Source: Clostridia bacterium
Lineage (GTDB): Bacteria; Bacillota; Clostridia; Oscillospirales; Acutalibacteraceae
Direction: 5' to 3'
Assembly: GCA_017440755.1 (NCBI GenBank)
Contig: JAFSGP010000028.1
Coordinates: forward strand, 1-50,259
Length of the DNA stretch: 50,259 nt
Numbering within the stretch: position 1 is the stretch's first letter; every line of letters begins with the position of its first letter. Shown one piece after another: positions 42,801 through 50,259 of this stretch. Both the position numbers and the translations under genes were made by a program. A model generated the notes under the pieces. The model searched no databases. It saw only the letters and a program-made list of their open reading frames with translations, and was not told the origin of the DNA.

Positions 42801-45341
42801 ATGATTACCATACGGGATTGGATAGCCTCGGTTCCGCCTGAGGAAAAGAGTGTGGCCTACGTCGGCGAGGGCGAGGCGGTATCCCGTCAGTTTTTGCTTA
42901 CGGGCGACGATTGGGAAACCTATCGGGACTGGGGATTTTTCTTGGATATGGCCTTTGACCTGTCCACCGTTACCCAGCGGGAAAGTTGGGTGAGAGAAAC
43001 CACCCAAAAGACCCAGAGCGAAAACTTTACGGAGAGTGAAAGCTCCGAAAGCACGGATACGTCGAGCGGCACACGCAAGACCACGTCCAGCGAGGAGCGC
43101 GAGGTGAACACCAGCGGCAATTTAACCCGTCAGGATACCACCGAGCGGGAGTCAGAAACCACCACCGACGTGGACAGTACCACCACCAGTACGCGTACAA
43201 CTAACGCCAAGGGCACTGCGAACGTGGACGCAAACGGTAAGGAAACCACCGAAGACAACTCCACTGTGACGGGTGGCGACTCGGAGGCGACCCAGCAGTC
43301 GGATGAGGTGAAGGAAACGATTCTGGCGAGTATTGTGGACGTTTCCGGTAGCGAAGAGACGGCTGCCACCGACGGGGAAAGCAACGTGACTGAGTCCGCC
43401 ACCAAAAACGGCAGTACCGAAACAGCGTCTACCTCCAGCGGCTCGGAGGACTCCACCATTACGAAGGAAACCCGTACCGTGACAGAGGTGGTGGTGGATT
43501 GCGATTACACCACCGATATCGCGCCGCTGAGCAAACAGGTTACCGAAGAGGGCTTGGTTCTCACCTGGGTGATTTTGCGGCAGCATACACAGCTGCCCGG
43601 TCGTCTGCGGGCTGTGGTGCGGGCGGTCGGTGCTAACGGACAGGTGAAAAAGACGGCGGTTATGCTGTTGGAGGTGGAGCCGTCAGTTTTGGCAACGCCT
43701 GCCGCGGAGGTGCTTTTTAATGAGTTTGACCAGATGGAGGCGCGGGTGAGCCAACTGGTGGACCAAGCAGCGGCGCAGGCGGACAGAGCCGAGTTTGCCG
43801 CCGATACGGCAGACGATGTCAAGCAGAGCTGCTACGACCTGCAACAGCAGACGGCAAGTAGCGCTTTAGCGGCTTCGAGCGCTGTTTATCAGGCAAACCA
43901 GCAGTATGTAGCGGCGCAGACGAAAGCCGAAGAAGCAGCAGCCAGCTCCGAGGCGGCTACCACTGCTTGGGCAGGTGCTGCAAACGCACGTGCCGCCGCC
44001 GAGACGGCGCGAGACGAGGCGGTAAGTGCACGCGATGAAGCAGCAGAGGCCAAAGCCGCGTCAGAAGAGGCGCAATATTCTGCGGGAAGCGCTGCGGTTG
44101 CCGCCATCAACGCGCAAACGTATGCTATCAATGCTCAGACTGCCGCAGAAACGGCTCAGACTGCTGCGGAGAACGCGGCTGCAGAAGCCAATGCTGCTCT
44201 GCAGGAGGCACAGCAAACCACTGTGGCTCTGAAGGGACAGGTTGCCAACGCGCTCACGGCAGACATGCGTGCCGCCGCGGTGCGGATAGACGACCTATCC
44301 CCGCTGGAACACCCGTACACGGTATCGGTGGAGGCGGTGAATCGGATTCCTTATCCTTATGTGGACACCACCAAGACGGTGAACGGGGTCACTTTTACCG
44401 ACAACGGGGATGGCACCGTCACCGTCAGCGGCGGTCGTGAAGATACGACGGTTCCTACCACCTTTACCTTTGCTACGGGTCTTCACTTCCCCGCAGGCAC
44501 CTACGTGCTGTCGGGTAATGGGGGTATGGGTCTGCAGCTGTATTTTGAAAGCGAGCCGAATGCGGAAACAGGAGAAAGTGTTCACAGTTACAAACTGATG
44601 ACCAAGCTTGCTGAAAAAGAGGTCACCTTTGCGGAGGATGTATATCTCAATGTGTACGGTAAGGTAACGGGAGCGTTTAGTGCGAATCAGAACACCTTTT
44701 CGCCTAAAGCGGTGATTGCTTCCGTTTCCGCTATAAAAGTAAACAAGTACGGTAAGAACCTGCTGCCCTATCCGTTCTATACGAAAACTACCACGCAGAA
44801 CGGGGTCACCTTTACCGACAACGGGGACGGTAGCATCACACTCAACGGTACGGCTACTGCCCGCACCACCTTTTACTTGGCCTCCTCAAAGACGAACGTA
44901 TTCTTGCCGAAGGGCGTGAACATAGCCTTGTCCGGCATACCGGACGGAGTGGGCAAGGAAACCGTGTTCTGTGTTCTTCGAACAGGGGACTCAAAGCAGT
45001 CAATCCGCGACTACGGACAAGGCGCGACGATGGTGACAGAGTATACGGAGTACCTCTGCTTCTTGATAGTGAATGTGGGCGTCACCGTGGACAACGTGGT
45101 GGTGCGTCCGCAGATTGAGGTGGGCGGTATCACCGCGTGGGAGCCCTATGCCGAACCGACCGCCTACACGGTGTCCGCAGAGGGCATGGTAGAGGGTCTG
45201 GAGTTGCTGCCGAAGGAGGATACGACCCTTGTTGCCGACCCGCCGGCAACCGCGCTGGTACATGCCGCCTACAATCGGGACACCAACAAGGTGATCGAGG
45301 AACTGGTCAATGCTATTATTTCGTTAGGAGGGAATGTGTAA
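42801..45341 (+). CDS. Phage baseplate/receptor-binding (fibre) protein
   Basis: An 846-residue protein with no signal peptide. The N-terminal BppU-like beta sandwich is split: residues 1-60 (FFLDMAFDLSTVT) and about 230-310 (VTEVVVDCDYTTDIAPL, GQVKKTAVMLLEVEPS) flank a Thr/Ser/Glu-rich insert of about 165 residues. A long Ala-rich coiled coil follows (about 310-490, EAAASSEAATTAWAG). Two related beta modules close it, each with NGVTFTDNGDG (near 530 and 670), a carbohydrate-binding type found in phage tail proteins. It heads a fibre-XkdX-holin-amidase operon. Confidence 0.75.
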   Translation: MITIRDWIASVPPEEKSVAYVGEGEAVSRQFLLTGDDWETYRDWGFFLDMAFDLSTVTQRESWVRETTQKTQSENFTESESSESTDTSSGTRKTTSSEEREVNTSGNLTRQDTTERESETTTDVDSTTTSTRTTNAKGTANVDANGKETTEDNSTVTGGDSEATQQSDEVKETILASIVDVSGSEETAATDGESNVTESATKNGSTETASTSSGSEDSTITKETRTVTEVVVDCDYTTDIAPLSKQVTEEGLVLTWVILRQHTQLPGRLRAVVRAVGANGQVKKTAVMLLEVEPSVLATPAAEVLFNEFDQMEARVSQLVDQAAAQADRAEFAADTADDVKQSCYDLQQQTASSALAASSAVYQANQQYVAAQTKAEEAAASSEAATTAWAGAANARAAAETARDEAVSARDEAAEAKAASEEAQYSAGSAAVAAINAQTYAINAQTAAETAQTAAENAAAEANAALQEAQQTTVALKGQVANALTADMRAAAVRIDDLSPLEHPYTVSVEAVNRIPYPYVDTTKTVNGVTFTDNGDGTVTVSGGREDTTVPTTFTFATGLHFPAGTYVLSGNGGMGLQLYFESEPNAETGESVHSYKLMTKLAEKEVTFAEDVYLNVYGKVTGAFSANQNTFSPKAVIASVSAIKVNKYGKNLLPYPFYTKTTTQNGVTFTDNGDGSITLNGTATARTTFYLASSKTNVFLPKGVNIALSGIPDGVGKETVFCVLRTGDSKQSIRDYGQGATMVTEYTEYLCFLIVNVGVTVDNVVVRPQIEVGGITAWEPYAEPTAYTVSAEGMVEGLELLPKEDTTLVADPPATALVHAAYNRDTNKVIEELVNAIISLGGNV

Positions 45342-45505
45342 TGTTTGATTTGCGTGAATTTATTTTGCGTGGGCTGAAAGATGCCGTCGGCAAGATGGCG
45401 GACTATCAGGTTATTCTCAATGCGGCGGGCTGGCTGGAAAAGGGCGTGCTCACCGAGGCGGACCTCGCCACGGTGCAGGCCGCCATTGACGGCGCCGCGC
45501 AGTAA
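45341..45505 (+). CDS. XkdX-like small phage protein
   Basis: A 54-residue peptide whose ATG overlaps the stop of the fibre gene by one base (TAATG) with AGGAGGG upstream. MFDLREFILRGLKDAVG and VLNAAGWLEKGVLTEADLA are helical; the WxxKGxLxxxDLA pattern is the XkdX signature of phage tail regions. Its function is not known in any phage. It lies just before the holin gene, as usual. Confidence 0.7.
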   Translation: MFDLREFILRGLKDAVGKMADYQVILNAAGWLEKGVLTEADLATVQAAIDGAAQ

Positions 45506-45516
45506 GGAGTGACAGA

Positions 45517-45816
45517 ATGGAAGGAATGATTCTGGTGGTCGTTATGGCAATTATTGTGGAGGCGCTGGTGGAATACGGCAAAAGCATCGCTAAGGCTTTT
45601 GCGGAGCGCAGTGTAAAAACGGCGGTCACGCAGCTGGTGGCCATAGGCTTGGGAATTTTGCTGTGTTTCGCTTCCCGCGGCGACCTTTTCAGTCTCGCGG
45701 GTGTCACGTTTGGGTGGCCGTGGTTGGGTATGGTGTTGACAGGGATAATCATCAGCCGAGGTGCCAACTACGTTAGCGATTTTGTGAAGCGCCTGACTGT
45801 AACAAGGGGGGAATGA
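45517..45816 (+). CDS. Holin-like protein
   Basis: A 99-residue protein with membrane helices at about 1-18, 36-54 and 66-82, a short cytoplasmic basic end (KRLTVTRGE) and no signal cleavage site. Its size, helix number and position directly before the amidase fit a phage holin. The start ATG 45517 has AAGGAGTGAC upstream. Confidence 0.75.
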   Translation: MEGMILVVVMAIIVEALVEYGKSIAKAFAERSVKTAVTQLVAIGLGILLCFASRGDLFSLAGVTFGWPWLGMVLTGIIISRGANYVSDFVKRLTVTRGE

Positions 45817-45817
45817 T

Positions 45818-46480
45818 ATGGCGAAGAAAGTATATATCGGCATCGGTCACGGCGGCGCCGACCCCGGCGCGGTGGCCAATGGCATCAAGGAGAAGGACGT
45901 CAATCTGGTAATTGCTCTTGCCTGTCGGGACGAACTGGTTCGGCACGGTGTGGAGGTTAAGACCAGCCGCACCAAAGACGAGGCGGACCCGCTGGAGCAG
46001 CGCATCAAGGAGTGTAATGCTTTCGGCGCCGACCTGGCGCTGGATATTCATAACAACGCCGGCGGTGGCGACGGCGCGGAGGTGTACCACTACCATAAGG
46101 GTGGCACCTCCAAGACCTTGGCGAACAACATTCTTGCCGAGGTAGTGAAAATTGGGCAGAACAGCCGCGGCGCGAAGGTGAAGCTGGGCGCCGACGGACG
46201 GGATTACTTTGGTTTTATCCGACAGACTATCCCGCCTGCGGTGATTGTGGAATGTGCCTTTCTGGACAACAAAAAGGACGTCAAAATCATCGACACCGCC
46301 GCCGAGCAGAAGGCGATGGGTATCGCCATCGCCAAGGGCGTGCTCAAAACCCTAGGTATCGCTTGGCGACCGAAGGAGACCTATACCGTCACCGTGTCCG
46401 GGCTAGACAAGCCCGCAGCGGACAAGGTGGCTTCCACTGTAAAGGCGTTAGGATTTACAGCGAAAACGGTCAAGAAATAA
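45818..46480 (+). CDS. N-acetylmuramoyl-L-alanine amidase (endolysin)
   Basis: A 220-residue zinc amidase (Amidase_3). The zinc ligands and catalytic residue are visible: His11 (IGHGG), Glu25 (IKEKD), His78 (DIHNNAGGG) and Glu145 (VIVECAFLDN). The C-terminal part (about 180-220, TYTVTVSGLDKPAADKVASTVKALGF) is a SPOR-like wall-binding module. There is no signal peptide, so release depends on the holin encoded just upstream. Confidence 0.9.
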   Translation: MAKKVYIGIGHGGADPGAVANGIKEKDVNLVIALACRDELVRHGVEVKTSRTKDEADPLEQRIKECNAFGADLALDIHNNAGGGDGAEVYHYHKGGTSKTLANNILAEVVKIGQNSRGAKVKLGADGRDYFGFIRQTIPPAVIVECAFLDNKKDVKIIDTAAEQKAMGIAIAKGVLKTLGIAWRPKETYTVTVSGLDKPAADKVASTVKALGFTAKTVKK

Positions 46481-46489
46481 GCCTGCTGC

Positions 46490-46522
46490 GACAGCCGTCG
46501 GGTCACCGACGGCTGTCTTTCT
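46490..46522 (+). terminator. Terminator of the lysis module
   Basis: A perfect 12-bp stem (46490-46501 with 46506-46517) followed by TTTCTGTCT; the U-run is weak. Confidence 0.65.
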
Positions 46523-46546
46523 GTCTCTGCCACAGACGGAAAAAAC

Positions 46547-46575
46547 TTGCCAAACAAAAAACGGTGTGCTATACT
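46547..46575 (+). promoter_or_regulatory. Promoter of the lipoprotein gene
   Basis: TTGCCA (46547-46552) and TATACT (46570-46575) with a 17-bp spacer. Its position inside the longest frame shows that the true start is downstream at 46631. Confidence 0.6.
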
Positions 46576-46630
46576 GTGGATAAAAGGTCGCCTTCGGTAT
46601 ACCCATTTTGAAGGAAAAGAGCTGGTATAT

Positions 46631-48361
46631 ATGAAAAGAGTCATAGCCCTACTGTCAGTGGCAGCATTACTGCTTTGTTTTTCTGCCTGCGCGGATATGG
46701 ACGAGTCCTTTTCTGAAGTAACAGAGTCGGTTGGTACGGATACCGCGGTATCCTCATCCGATACGAGTGTGCCCACTTCGCTGGATACTACCGATATCTC
46801 ATTTGCGGATACGACGGATGTGCAGACTGACCCCTCCACCAAAGAGACGCAGACAAAGACCGAAGGGGTTGATTCCTCTGCGTCGACGACAAAGATGCCT
46901 TCTACGACAACAACGGCAAGCAGCAAGACCACAACATCTGTTAAACGCAGTTCTACGACAACCACCGTTCAAAAGAACACGACGTTTAAGACCACTAACA
47001 AGCCTGCGACTACCAAGACTACGACTGTTAAGACGACGGTTACTACTGCCCATCGGCACACATATAAAGCTGCCTCTTGTACCGAACCTGCCACATGTGC
47101 CTGCGGTGCGACTCAGGGGGTGGCAGCAGGGCATTCCTTCTCCGGCGGCAAATGCAGCCGTTGCGGTATTGCCTCTCCGTTTAAGGATACGGCGTTGGAG
47201 GGTACCGATTGGGGCTACGGACAGGTGGCGCTGGTAGGGGATAAGGTCTACTACACCTATACCTATGAGGCGGATCAGCTGTTTTTCTATGATGGCGAGA
47301 CCACCCGCACCATCCCCATTGTCGGCATCCCGAATTTGATGATTTCTGATGAAAGTCATATCTACTACCACAACCAAAAGACCTCCGACCTGTATCGGGT
47401 AAACTTAAAGACCGAGAAGTGCGAGAAGTTTTTCTCCGCTCCGGGGCTAATCTACGAATTTTTCAAGTACAACGATACCATCTATGTGTCGGCAGACGAT
47501 GAGGAGGGGCACGAGGTACTTTACTCAGTTGGTGCGGGTACGAAAAAGTCTCAAAAAATATTAGACACCGACAACGCCCGTATGCGTTTTGCCATCGCAG
47601 AGGATTTATTCACTTGTTTCTTCAATGATCTTTCCGTTTATACCATTGATTATAAGACACAAAAGGTCACCAAAAAGGAAGACACCGAGGTCGCTACCAA
47701 GGAATACTGGTTGCCGAATACTAAGAACGTAAAGCGGTTTGCCAGCGTGGTGGATAACTCGGCTAAGGATAAAATTATTTATCGGGCGAGAAAGCTGCTT
47801 GTGAACGGCAGCTACTATGTGCCGGTGCTGTGGCATAGCTCCGCATACACCGGCGATAGCAGCTGCTGGGTTATGGATACCGGTAACCTGGTTAAAATTC
47901 TGCGTGTGGATGCAGAAACGGGGAAGGAGCAGGTGATCACGGATATGTCCGCCCCCTATTGGTGCAGTGGCTTTCACGTGAACGAGCAACTGCTGGTGTG
48001 CATTATCGGCGATACTAAGGGAGGCAACCTGTACACCTACCGTATGGACCCCGACGGTGGCAATATCCGCTGTATCGGGGCACGGGTGAATAGACAGCCC
48101 GTTTTTGGAGCCGAGGCGGTGTCTGCCGCCGCTACTCTTACGGCGATGCTCGGCACAAACAGCAAGGACGAGGGTGACGGCGGTAGCGGCAGCTGTCAGA
48201 CCTGCGGCGGTGACGGACGAGAGACCTGCAACTATTGCGGTGGCACAGGACGGGGCAAGCCCCTCTATATGCTGGGTGAGATGGTGGAGCAAGGCTGTAC
48301 CTACTGCGGTAGCTCCGGATGGCGCGTGTGCAGTCACTGCCATGGCTACGGTGAGGAGTAA
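46631..48361 (+). CDS. Lipoprotein with beta-propeller-like domain and DnaJ-like zinc ribbons
   Basis: A 576-residue exported protein. The lipobox is LCFSAC with Cys20. A Thr/Ser-rich linker (about 25-140) leads to a Cys-rich module (SCTEPATCACGATQG, GKCSRCG, about 145-180). Then comes a repeat domain of the DUF5050/propeller type (VALVGDKVYYTYTYEADQLFFYDG). The C-terminus has four CxxC pairs in DnaJ style (CQTCGGDGRETCNYCGGTGRG, CTYCGSSGWRVCSHCHGYG). A DnaJ-type zinc ribbon on an extracytoplasmic lipoprotein is uncommon. Start ATG 46631 has AAGGAAAAG upstream. Function is unknown. Confidence 0.75.
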   Translation: MKRVIALLSVAALLLCFSACADMDESFSEVTESVGTDTAVSSSDTSVPTSLDTTDISFADTTDVQTDPSTKETQTKTEGVDSSASTTKMPSTTTTASSKTTTSVKRSSTTTTVQKNTTFKTTNKPATTKTTTVKTTVTTAHRHTYKAASCTEPATCACGATQGVAAGHSFSGGKCSRCGIASPFKDTALEGTDWGYGQVALVGDKVYYTYTYEADQLFFYDGETTRTIPIVGIPNLMISDESHIYYHNQKTSDLYRVNLKTEKCEKFFSAPGLIYEFFKYNDTIYVSADDEEGHEVLYSVGAGTKKSQKILDTDNARMRFAIAEDLFTCFFNDLSVYTIDYKTQKVTKKEDTEVATKEYWLPNTKNVKRFASVVDNSAKDKIIYRARKLLVNGSYYVPVLWHSSAYTGDSSCWVMDTGNLVKILRVDAETGKEQVITDMSAPYWCSGFHVNEQLLVCIIGDTKGGNLYTYRMDPDGGNIRCIGARVNRQPVFGAEAVSAAATLTAMLGTNSKDEGDGGSGSCQTCGGDGRETCNYCGGTGRGKPLYMLGEMVEQGCTYCGSSGWRVCSHCHGYGEE

Positions 48362-48374
48362 CAAGTCAACAAAC

Positions 48375-48410
48375 AAAACAACCGCCCACGGTGTGGGCGG
48401 TTGTTTTTTG
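48375..48410 (+). terminator. Terminator of the lipoprotein gene
   Basis: A 15-bp stem (48375-48389 with 48393-48407) and a T-run. Confidence 0.85.
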
Positions 48411-48424
48411 TGCCCTTTTACCCA

Positions 48425-48454
48425 TTGACAGGGGAGTGGTCAATAGGGTATAAT
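48425..48454 (+). promoter_or_regulatory. Promoter of glyA
   Basis: Perfect TTGACA (48425-48430) and TATAAT (48449-48454) with an 18-bp spacer. No glycine riboswitch is visible in the ~55-nt leader. Confidence 0.75.
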
Positions 48455-48511
48455 AAAAAGCGAATTTTTATCCTTTAAACGGATAAAGTATCTAAAAAGG
48501 AGCGAAGTATA

Positions 48512-49759
48512 ATGATTAAGGACACCATTCAGCAGTTAGCTGCTTTTGACGCCGAGGTGGGCGCCGCCGTACAGGCGGAGTATGACCGCCAGCGGAACGG
48601 TATTGAGCTGATTGCATCGGAGAACGTGGTTAGCGAGGCGGTGCTGCTTGCCGCCGGCTCTATTTTGACCAATAAATATGCCGAGGGCTATCCTGCCCAC
48701 CGCTATTACGGCGGTTGCCAGTGCGTGGACGTGGTGGAGAATATCGCCATTCAGCGCGCCTGCGAATTGTTCGGTGCCAAGTTTGCCAACGTGCAGCCCC
48801 ACAGCGGCTCCCAGGCGAACACCGCCGTCTACGTGGCGCTGCTCAAGCCGGGCGACACCGTGCTGGGCATGAATCTGGCTCACGGCGGTCACCTGACCCA
48901 TGGCAGCAAGGTAAACCTGTCGGGTAAGTATTACAACTTCGTTTCCTACGGCGTGGACGCTGCCACCGGCAAAATCGACTACGACGAGCTGGAGCGACTG
49001 GCGAAGGAGAATGCGCCCAAGCTGATTGTGGCGGGCGCTTCCGCCTATCCCCGTGAGATCGATTTCGCCCGTATGGCGGAGATTGCTCACAGCGTCGGCG
49101 CCAAGCTGATGGTGGATATGGCACACATTGCTGGTTTGGTGGCGGCGGGTCTGCATATGAGCCCCGTGCCCTATGCCGACGTGGTGACCACCACCACCCA
49201 TAAGACTCTGCGCGGTCCCCGCGGCGGCCTTATCCTCACCAACGACGAGGAGATGGCCAAGGCAATTAACAAGGCGATTTTCCCCGGTATTCAGGGTGGT
49301 CCCCTGATGCACATCATTGCCGCCAAGGCGGTGTGCTTTGGTGAGGCGCTGCAGCCCGCCTTTAAGGCGTACCAGAAGCAGCTGCTGGACAACTCCAAGG
49401 CGTTTGCCGAGGCGCTGCTGGCGGAGGGCTTCGACCTGGTGTCCGGCGGCACGGACAACCACCTGTGCCTCATTGATCTGCGCCCGATGAACATCACCGG
49501 CGTGGATATGGAGACCTGTCTGGACGAGGTGGGCATTACCGTCAATAAGAATGCCATTCCCGATGACCCCCAGAAGCCCAGCATCACCAGCGGTATCCGC
49601 GTAGGTACGGCGGCGGTGACCAGCCGTGGCTTCGGCGTGGAGGAGATGAAGCAGGTGGCCCACCTTATGGGTGAGGTCGCTCGCGATTTCGAGGCGAACA
49701 AGGACGCTGTCCGCGCGGCGGTGGACGCGCTGGTCGCCAAGTTCCCGTTGTTTGAATAA
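48512..49759 (+). CDS. glyA: Serine hydroxymethyltransferase
   Basis: A 415-residue PLP enzyme that interconverts serine and glycine with tetrahydrofolate. Motifs: [59 protein letters not shown] and the PLP lysine in [14 protein letters not shown]. Length is normal. The ribosome-binding site is AAGGAGCGAAG. Monocistronic. Confidence 0.97.
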   Translation: MIKDTIQQLAAFDAEVGAAVQAEYDRQRNGIELIASENVVSEAVLLAAGSILTNKYAEGYPAHRYYGGCQCVDVVENIAIQRACELFGAKFANVQPHSGSQANTAVYVALLKPGDTVLGMNLAHGGHLTHGSKVNLSGKYYNFVSYGVDAATGKIDYDELERLAKENAPKLIVAGASAYPREIDFARMAEIAHSVGAKLMVDMAHIAGLVAAGLHMSPVPYADVVTTTTHKTLRGPRGGLILTNDEEMAKAINKAIFPGIQGGPLMHIIAAKAVCFGEALQPAFKAYQKQLLDNSKAFAEALLAEGFDLVSGGTDNHLCLIDLRPMNITGVDMETCLDEVGITVNKNAIPDDPQKPSITSGIRVGTAAVTSRGFGVEEMKQVAHLMGEVARDFEANKDAVRAAVDALVAKFPLFE

Positions 49760-49786
49760 AATAACTTTTCTGTCACAAATTGTCAC

Positions 49787-49815
49787 GCATGGTTTTGCGT
49801 TAGTCGCACACAATA
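49787..49815 (+). promoter_or_regulatory. Possible sigma-G promoter of the SASP gene
   Basis: GCATGG (-35, from 49787) and CACAATA (-10, 49809-49815) with 18 bp between resemble forespore sigma-G boxes (GHATR and CATnnTA). A 9-bp inverted repeat (49793-49801 with 49824-49832) overlaps it, and a GGCGGC/CCGCC hairpin precedes the start. Confidence 0.45.
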
Positions 49816-49879
49816 GCTTTGCAAACGCAAAACGAATTTCGGCGGCAAAACCGCCGGTGTGACAGTGAGGTGGAAAAGT

Positions 49880-50071
49880 ATGAACAACAAGAGTATCGTT
49901 CCTGAGGCTCGTGAGGGTCTGAACCGCTTCAAGATGGAGGCTGCCAACGAGGTTGGCGTGACTCTGAAGCAGGGTTACAACGGTGACCTGACTGCTCGTC
50001 AGGCCGGTTCCATCGGTGGCCAGATGGTCAAGAAGATGATCCAGGCTTATGAGCAGAACAACCTGAAATAA
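49880..50071 (+). CDS. Alpha/beta-type small acid-soluble spore protein
   Basis: A 63-residue DNA-binding protein of dormant spores. It has the GPR-protease region FKMEAANEVGV and the DNA-contact segment GDLTARQAGSIGGQMVKKMI. The start is ATG 49880 behind GTGAGGTGG; an earlier TG-start frame is not needed. The first Lys-Met-Glu-Ala replaces the more common Glu-Ile-Ala at the cleavage site. It protects spore DNA and is digested on germination. Confidence 0.92.
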   Translation: MNNKSIVPEAREGLNRFKMEAANEVGVTLKQGYNGDLTARQAGSIGGQMVKKMIQAYEQNNLK

Positions 50072-50087
50072 CAGCAATGGATTGCGG

Positions 50088-50120
50088 TCCCCGAAGGGTT
50101 TTCCCTTCGGGGATTTCTTT
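50088..50120 (+). terminator. Terminator of the SASP gene
   Basis: A perfect 11-bp stem (50088-50098 with 50103-50113) with a TTTT loop, then TTTCTTT. Confidence 0.8.
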
Positions 50121-50139
50121 GGCGCCTTAAGGCGTGGGA

Positions 50140-50259
50140 ATAAACCCCCAGTTCTACTGGGGGAAGATAAAAGCTTTAGCAAAAGAAAAACCTCCGTGAT
50201 ACAATGGTAAATGGTTTGGCGACCGCATTACCAAAAGTATCAAGGAGGTTTTTAACAAA
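50140..50259 (+). mobile_element. Probable left end of an IS200/IS605-type element
   Basis: A perfect 8-bp hairpin with a 3-nt loop (CCCCCAGT/ACTGGGGG, 50145-50152 with 50156-50163) is followed by a long imperfect inverted repeat (50186-50202 with 50237-50253, 16 of 17 positions). It ends in AAGGAGGTTTTTAACAAA at the window edge, a ribosome-binding site with a start codon expected just outside. Subterminal hairpins of this kind mark the left ends of IS200/IS605 elements, but the transposase itself is not visible. Confidence 0.4.

Noticed and set aside
42620..42841. 73-codon frame in the leader of the lysis module
   Set aside because: It starts inside the promoter, runs through terminator and hairpin, and overlaps the real gene start. 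A shorter version from ATG 42680 is kept only as a remark on the attenuator.
48536..50182. 548-codon minus-strand frame
   Set aside because: It covers glyA and the SASP gene in antisense, so it is a shadow.

Overview
The window looks like a chromosomal segment of a spore-forming, low-to-mid GC gut Clostridium-group bacterium (Oscillospiraceae/Ruminococcaceae-like). The evidence is a complete spoIIAA-spoIIAB-sigF operon, an alpha/beta-type small acid-soluble spore protein, a clostridial Cys-rich coat-like protein, strong AGGAGG ribosome-binding sites, sigma-A promoters and many U-tailed terminators. No rRNA, tRNA or CRISPR array was seen.

Layout. 1-4750: end of a membrane protein, a TetR-regulated pair of small proteins, and a methionine operon (metY then a MetA with the acetyl-CoA-type Glu111). 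4750-5800: an XRE regulator, an unassigned ~195-nt structured RNA with its own promoter and terminator, and a KTR-type zinc-ribbon protein. 5900-20023: a large surface-fibre cluster. It holds a TetR regulator, two SipW-type (S26B) signal peptidases, two tiny membrane proteins, six exported proteins with TasA/SipW-type signal peptides (one of 1801 residues ending in a Hint-like domain), one sortase-type wall-anchored protein, a Thr-rich stalk protein and a small Cys-rich protein. 20190-41600: mostly housekeeping genes: polA, glgC-glgD-glgA, spoIIA, ispDF fusion, an ABC exporter, pfkA, a cytidylate-kinase-like gene, an LtaS-like sulfatase, oadG-oadB and pcrA. 41630-42600: a Cys-rich spore-coat-like gene with a sigma-E-like promoter. 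42600-46520: an orphan phage-type module (baseplate/fibre protein, XkdX-like peptide, holin, amidase) whose promoter carries a perfect GAAC-N4-GTTC LexA/SOS palindrome, followed by a leader terminator. 46550-50259: a lipoprotein with DnaJ-like zinc ribbons, glyA, an SASP gene with a sigma-G-like promoter, and what looks like the left end of an IS200/IS605-type element at the window edge.

How it fits together. The 6.5-20 kb cluster parallels the Bacillus tapA-sipW-tasA matrix-fibre operon but is much larger. Dedicated signal peptidases would process the TasA-like subunits, the wall-anchored protein could be the anchor, and the giant beta-helix/Hint protein could be a surface adhesin. The lysis module at 42.6-46.5 kb has no capsid, terminase or integrase genes nearby. 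With an SOS box it may be a domesticated DNA-damage-triggered lysis or release device. These two clusters and the structured RNA are the best candidates for undescribed biology. All functional statements rest on reading motifs, not on database searches.
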